Source: Bacteroidota bacterium | Lineage (GTDB): Bacteria > Bacteroidota > Bacteroidia > Chitinophagales > JADIYW01 | DNA: 9,474 nucleotides | Reading direction: 5' to 3' | Assembly (NCBI GenBank): GCA_016705125.1 | Contig: JADIYW010000031.1 | Location: forward strand, 1-9,474 | Shown: in pieces, positions 6,270 through 9,474 of the stretch | Layout of the letters: each line of letters starts with the position of its first letter | Numbering within the stretch: the first letter of the stretch is position 1 | The notes under the pieces: generated by a model | The model's database searches: none | What the model was told of the DNA's origin: nothing | What the model saw: only the letters and a program-made list of their open reading frames with translations | Made by a program: the position numbers and the translations under genes

Positions 6270-9200
6270 TGTAAACAAAACACAAAAGCCAAAGACATTC
6301 TGAGAAAGGAAATCTATAGATTTTTAAAATGGTTTAAAGTATTGTCTTGAAATTTCATCTTCCGACACTGATCCTATGGGGACATAATTTGCATAACTCC
6401 TTCTGAAGATTATCTGAATGAAATGAGAAGGAAAAGATTTGTCCATAAATAAAACTTATCTTTTTGCTTTTATTTTAGTGTAATCATTCTACAATCTTAT
6501 ATTTGCTAGGTTGAGGGCAATGACACAAGTCTGCTTACTACATACTTGATTGTGTAAAGGAAACTTTAGAAAAAAACACACCGACAGAAGTTAGAGGACT
6601 TTTGACAGCAGCCTTCTTTTGACATTAGAGGTTAATTCAACCGTTAGCCCTAAATAATAACCTGATTTTGAATAAACACTTGCAGTTGCCATGGCAAACA
6701 TCATTTCAAGAGGTTTGCTGACAAGACCTTCTCTTTGGTTGGAGAACAAAATTCTAAAGGCTTTTAATATAGCAAAGACAGGATGAAAACTACTTGAAAT
6801 TGAACAAGATGACAAGAGTTAAATAATAATAGAGAAACATTAATTGAAAAAATATTTCAGCATTACATATTATTGACCCAAACCTAAAAGGCGATAATAT
6901 TTCTAAAAATAAAATCATTTCTTGGGAGAACTTGGGAAGTTCGTTTGAGCAAGATTTTAACAATAATTACCCAAATTTGCTTCAAAAATGTGGGTTCAGC
7001 TATTTGAAACGCAAAGAGAATTAGGAAAATGTTTCTGGGTTTTCAACTTCAACAGAAGATAAGTGAAAAATACCTTAACGGAACTATCAACTTGTTTAAC
7101 GAGCAACGTTTAGATTTTTCATTAGAATTTCCGTACAAAATAAAAGAACAAAGAGGATTAGTTATTGAAATTGACGGAAGTCAACACGAAGAACCAAATC
7201 TCAAACACTAATTGATAACGATCGGATAACGCAACTGAAAAAGCAAATGGGCAAAAGCGCAGAATTAAAACAACTGATGGAAAAAATATTTGAGAATAAA
7301 ATTGATTTGATAAAAAATTTGAAAACGAAACTGTTTTCAAAATTCTAGAAACAAAATTTTGACAACCCTCTTATATAGAAACAGAAGGACAACCGCATTA
7401 GAGCTAAGTCTTATCCTTTTGCCGTTAAGAATTCCAAAAACAATAATCCAATTGCTTTGAAGGCAAATTAAATATTAATGCAAAAGAATGGAATATTGGC
7501 ATAATTGAACAAGATATTCCTTGTGCAAATTTAGCAATTGATGATTTTAAAGAATTAATTGATTCACCATTTGCATTAAAAGGGAAACAGCGAAAATACC
7601 GAAAATCAATATTTTATTGAGCAATAAAAGATCTGTTAACACAGGTTTCTTTATTCGTCCAACAATATTGACCGAAATAAAAAATATAGGATTTATTTAT
7701 TGATATTTCTGTTTGTAAAGAAGTGGATTAACTCAAATAAAAATACAGTTAATGCCAATACAAAAGTTTTAACTGTTCTGTCTATTCGTCTGGAAACCAA
7801 TCACCCTTTGGGAATCACTCAACCTAATAACTTATAAACCACTTGGAAGTAAAGAGCACTCAAAGAATGTTTTCAGAGAGGACACAGTGCAAGCTATGCA
7901 TTAGGAAAATCCGTTCAGAATATTTTTAAAAACAGGTTTGCGGCTAGAGCAGGATCGAGATCTATCAACAGAGTAATTCAGGACTTAGTGTTATTGGACT
8001 ACTTCCTAACAGGTCTTAAGTCTTTAACCTATCAGTTAACGGCAATACTCAACTGGAATGACAACCATTATTGACCCTAGCAAAGCTGCCTAATGAAACA
8101 CCACTTGAAGGGCTAAAAAACGGCATTGACGCAGCTGTTTATCTAAATCTCAACGTAAGAGGTAAAAACAGGAAAATTGCGTTAGAGAAAGAAAAACGCT
8201 CAAACCATTTTCGCTTTGTATCGCCTGAACGCTTGTAGATAATCTACGAAAAGAATTGTTGGTAAACTAGTAAATTTAAACAAATCATTACTTCAGTTAT
8301 CAAAATTGATGAAGTACACCGTGTTTCGGAATGGGATCACGATTTTAGAAACTTCATATTTACGATTAGGAGACAACGCAAGAAATTACTGCTCAAAAAG
8401 AAAGAGAACATCTAACATTCAGCATTAATAGCAAATAGCATCCTACGATGTGCTTTGATATTCAAAGAGAACTTGATATCTCTGGAAGAAACAGCGATTG
8501 AAGACTCCAGTGTAGACAGACCCTGAAACCTGAACCCCAAAAGCACACAATAGCCGACATAAATATCAGAAATGAAATTGACTGGAAAAATAGATGCATC
8601 ATGCAAAGCCAAACAATCAATTAATCCAACAACTCAACACAAATCCAAAACATAAGGAGGAATTTGGCAGGTAATCCAAAATAACGACGATGCAAAAAAG
8701 CATTTGTATTGGAAAGAGATCAGAAGCCAGATAACTGGCAACGCCGGAAACCTCTACGAACATCAACAAGGAAAGAAGCAGTAATGCCGGATTAGTTTTT
8801 GCCCCTCACCGAAACTGGCCTTTTCCATACGGATAGCACAAAACCAACGCAGCATTTTGAGAGAACATAAGAGATTGCACATTTTTAGAAAGCGATGGAA
8901 TCCAAGAGAGATAACGAAAAGGAAAATCAATGCAGCATTTTAAATCACGAATTAGATTTATTAGTAGCTACAAAAGTTGCTCGAAATGGGAATCTGATGA
9001 CCCTAACATCTACGTTATGTGGTTCGTTTGAATTACCCAAGCTCACTGAGAAAGATAATGAAAAAGCATGAAGAGGCGGAAGAGATAGAAAAAATTAGTA
9101 AATTTCAATGGTCTTATTCAACAGACAAAGAACCTACTACTTGAAAAATAGAAAGAAATGCAGAAGATGGTATGATATAACGGAGATAATAAAAGAAGAA

Positions 9201-9474
9201 CTGCTTCAATTGAAGGATATTTTACAAAGTTTTCATGTAGGAATAATTTCAAAGGAATTTCAAAAGAGAAAATTTTAGTTGAACTACTTACGGAAACAAA
9301 GTTCCCTTCTCATAAGGAATCAATAATATTGAAGAAAGTGATCGAAGAATTTTTCAATTATTGTAAAAATGGCAATTGGAAACATCCTGCTGCGTTCTTG
9401 CAAAAGGGGCTATATATAAACTAACGGTTTTTGAGAAAATACGGATACCTTTAACTTAAATGTTGCAAATCTAA
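6270..9474 (+). CDS. large RecQ-like SF2 helicase with N-terminal Vsr/DUF559-like nuclease motif, heavily frameshifted, 3' end uncertain
   Basis: Protein motifs run forward through all frames. The N-terminal part has KDILRKEIYRFLKWFK (6294 on), TPTEVRGLLTAAF (about 6578) and RGLLTRPSLWLENKI (6711 on). A probable nuclease core follows: RLDFSLEFP, then GLVIEIDGSQHEEPN (7153-7197), the Vsr/DUF559 style of PD-(D/E)XK enzyme. A middle region has INAKEWNIGIIEQDIPCANL (about 7470). Helicase motifs come next: Walker A remnant GLLP..G.KSLTYQLTAIL (8001-8047, one or two residues lost), the DEAH-type box IDEVHRVSEWDHDFR (8305-8349, RecQ-like), LLVATK of motif V (about 8957) and RGGRDRK of motif VI (9069-9090). 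About 125 codons remain after motif VI. No intact start is visible; GTAAACAAAAC near 6271 may hide a lost ATG. Dozens of breaks occur. It probably unwinds and cuts DNA and, beside a restriction system, is likely a defence protein; I cannot name the system. Confidence 0.8.

Noticed and set aside
6015..6278. Minus-strand 87-codon open frame with several cysteines
   Set aside because: It covers the right arm of palindrome 2 and opposes the flanking genes. The cysteine spacing does not form a convincing metal site.
1..9474. CRISPR array, tRNA or rRNA genes
   Set aside because: No regularly spaced repeats and no cloverleaf or conserved rRNA segments were seen on either strand.

Overview
This looks like an AT-rich accessory region from a member of the Bacteroidota. 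That assignment is inferred from three things: the IS91-type transposase is of the kind I associate with Bacteroidota, it carries an upstream tyrosine-recombinase gene, and the intergenic palindromes have GTTRTGY-type ends. No taxonomic marker gene is present. Almost every recognisable gene is split by frameshifts, and the damage worsens towards the right end. The calls therefore come from reading protein motifs across frames, and most genes are given as their repaired extent. Whether the breaks are sequencing error or real decay cannot be settled from one sequence; error is likelier because motifs stay well conserved on both sides of the breaks.

Layout. Positions 1-105 hold a possible gene tail, followed by a non-coding strip with hairpins (106-334). 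Positions 335-2374 (minus strand) hold an IS91-like element made of a tyrosine recombinase gene and a HUH (Y2) transposase gene, separated by two bases. Positions 2503-2634 hold a long imperfect palindrome resembling an integron attC site. Then come a leader with palindromic operator-like sequence (2829-2883) and a three-gene, overlapping, forward operon (2894-5800): an XRE-type regulator, a C5-cytosine DNA methyltransferase and a Sau3AI/MutH-type restriction endonuclease. This is a type II restriction-modification system predicted to act on GATC. A second palindrome of the same style follows (5950-6090). From about 6270 to the window end there is a large, heavily frameshifted RecQ-like superfamily 2 helicase with a Vsr/DUF559-like nuclease motif in its N-terminal half.

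How it fits together. The restriction-modification operon and the nuclease-helicase form a small defence island beside a mobile element. The most interesting feature is that the restriction-modification operon lies exactly between GTTGTGCAC (2626) and its reverse complement GTGCACAAC (5956). Each copy belongs to a ~130-base palindrome, and both palindromes are followed at the same distance by a related TAAAAGAC-type sequence. This suggests that the whole operon moves as one integron-like cassette. No integron integrase is in the window, so that reading is inference.
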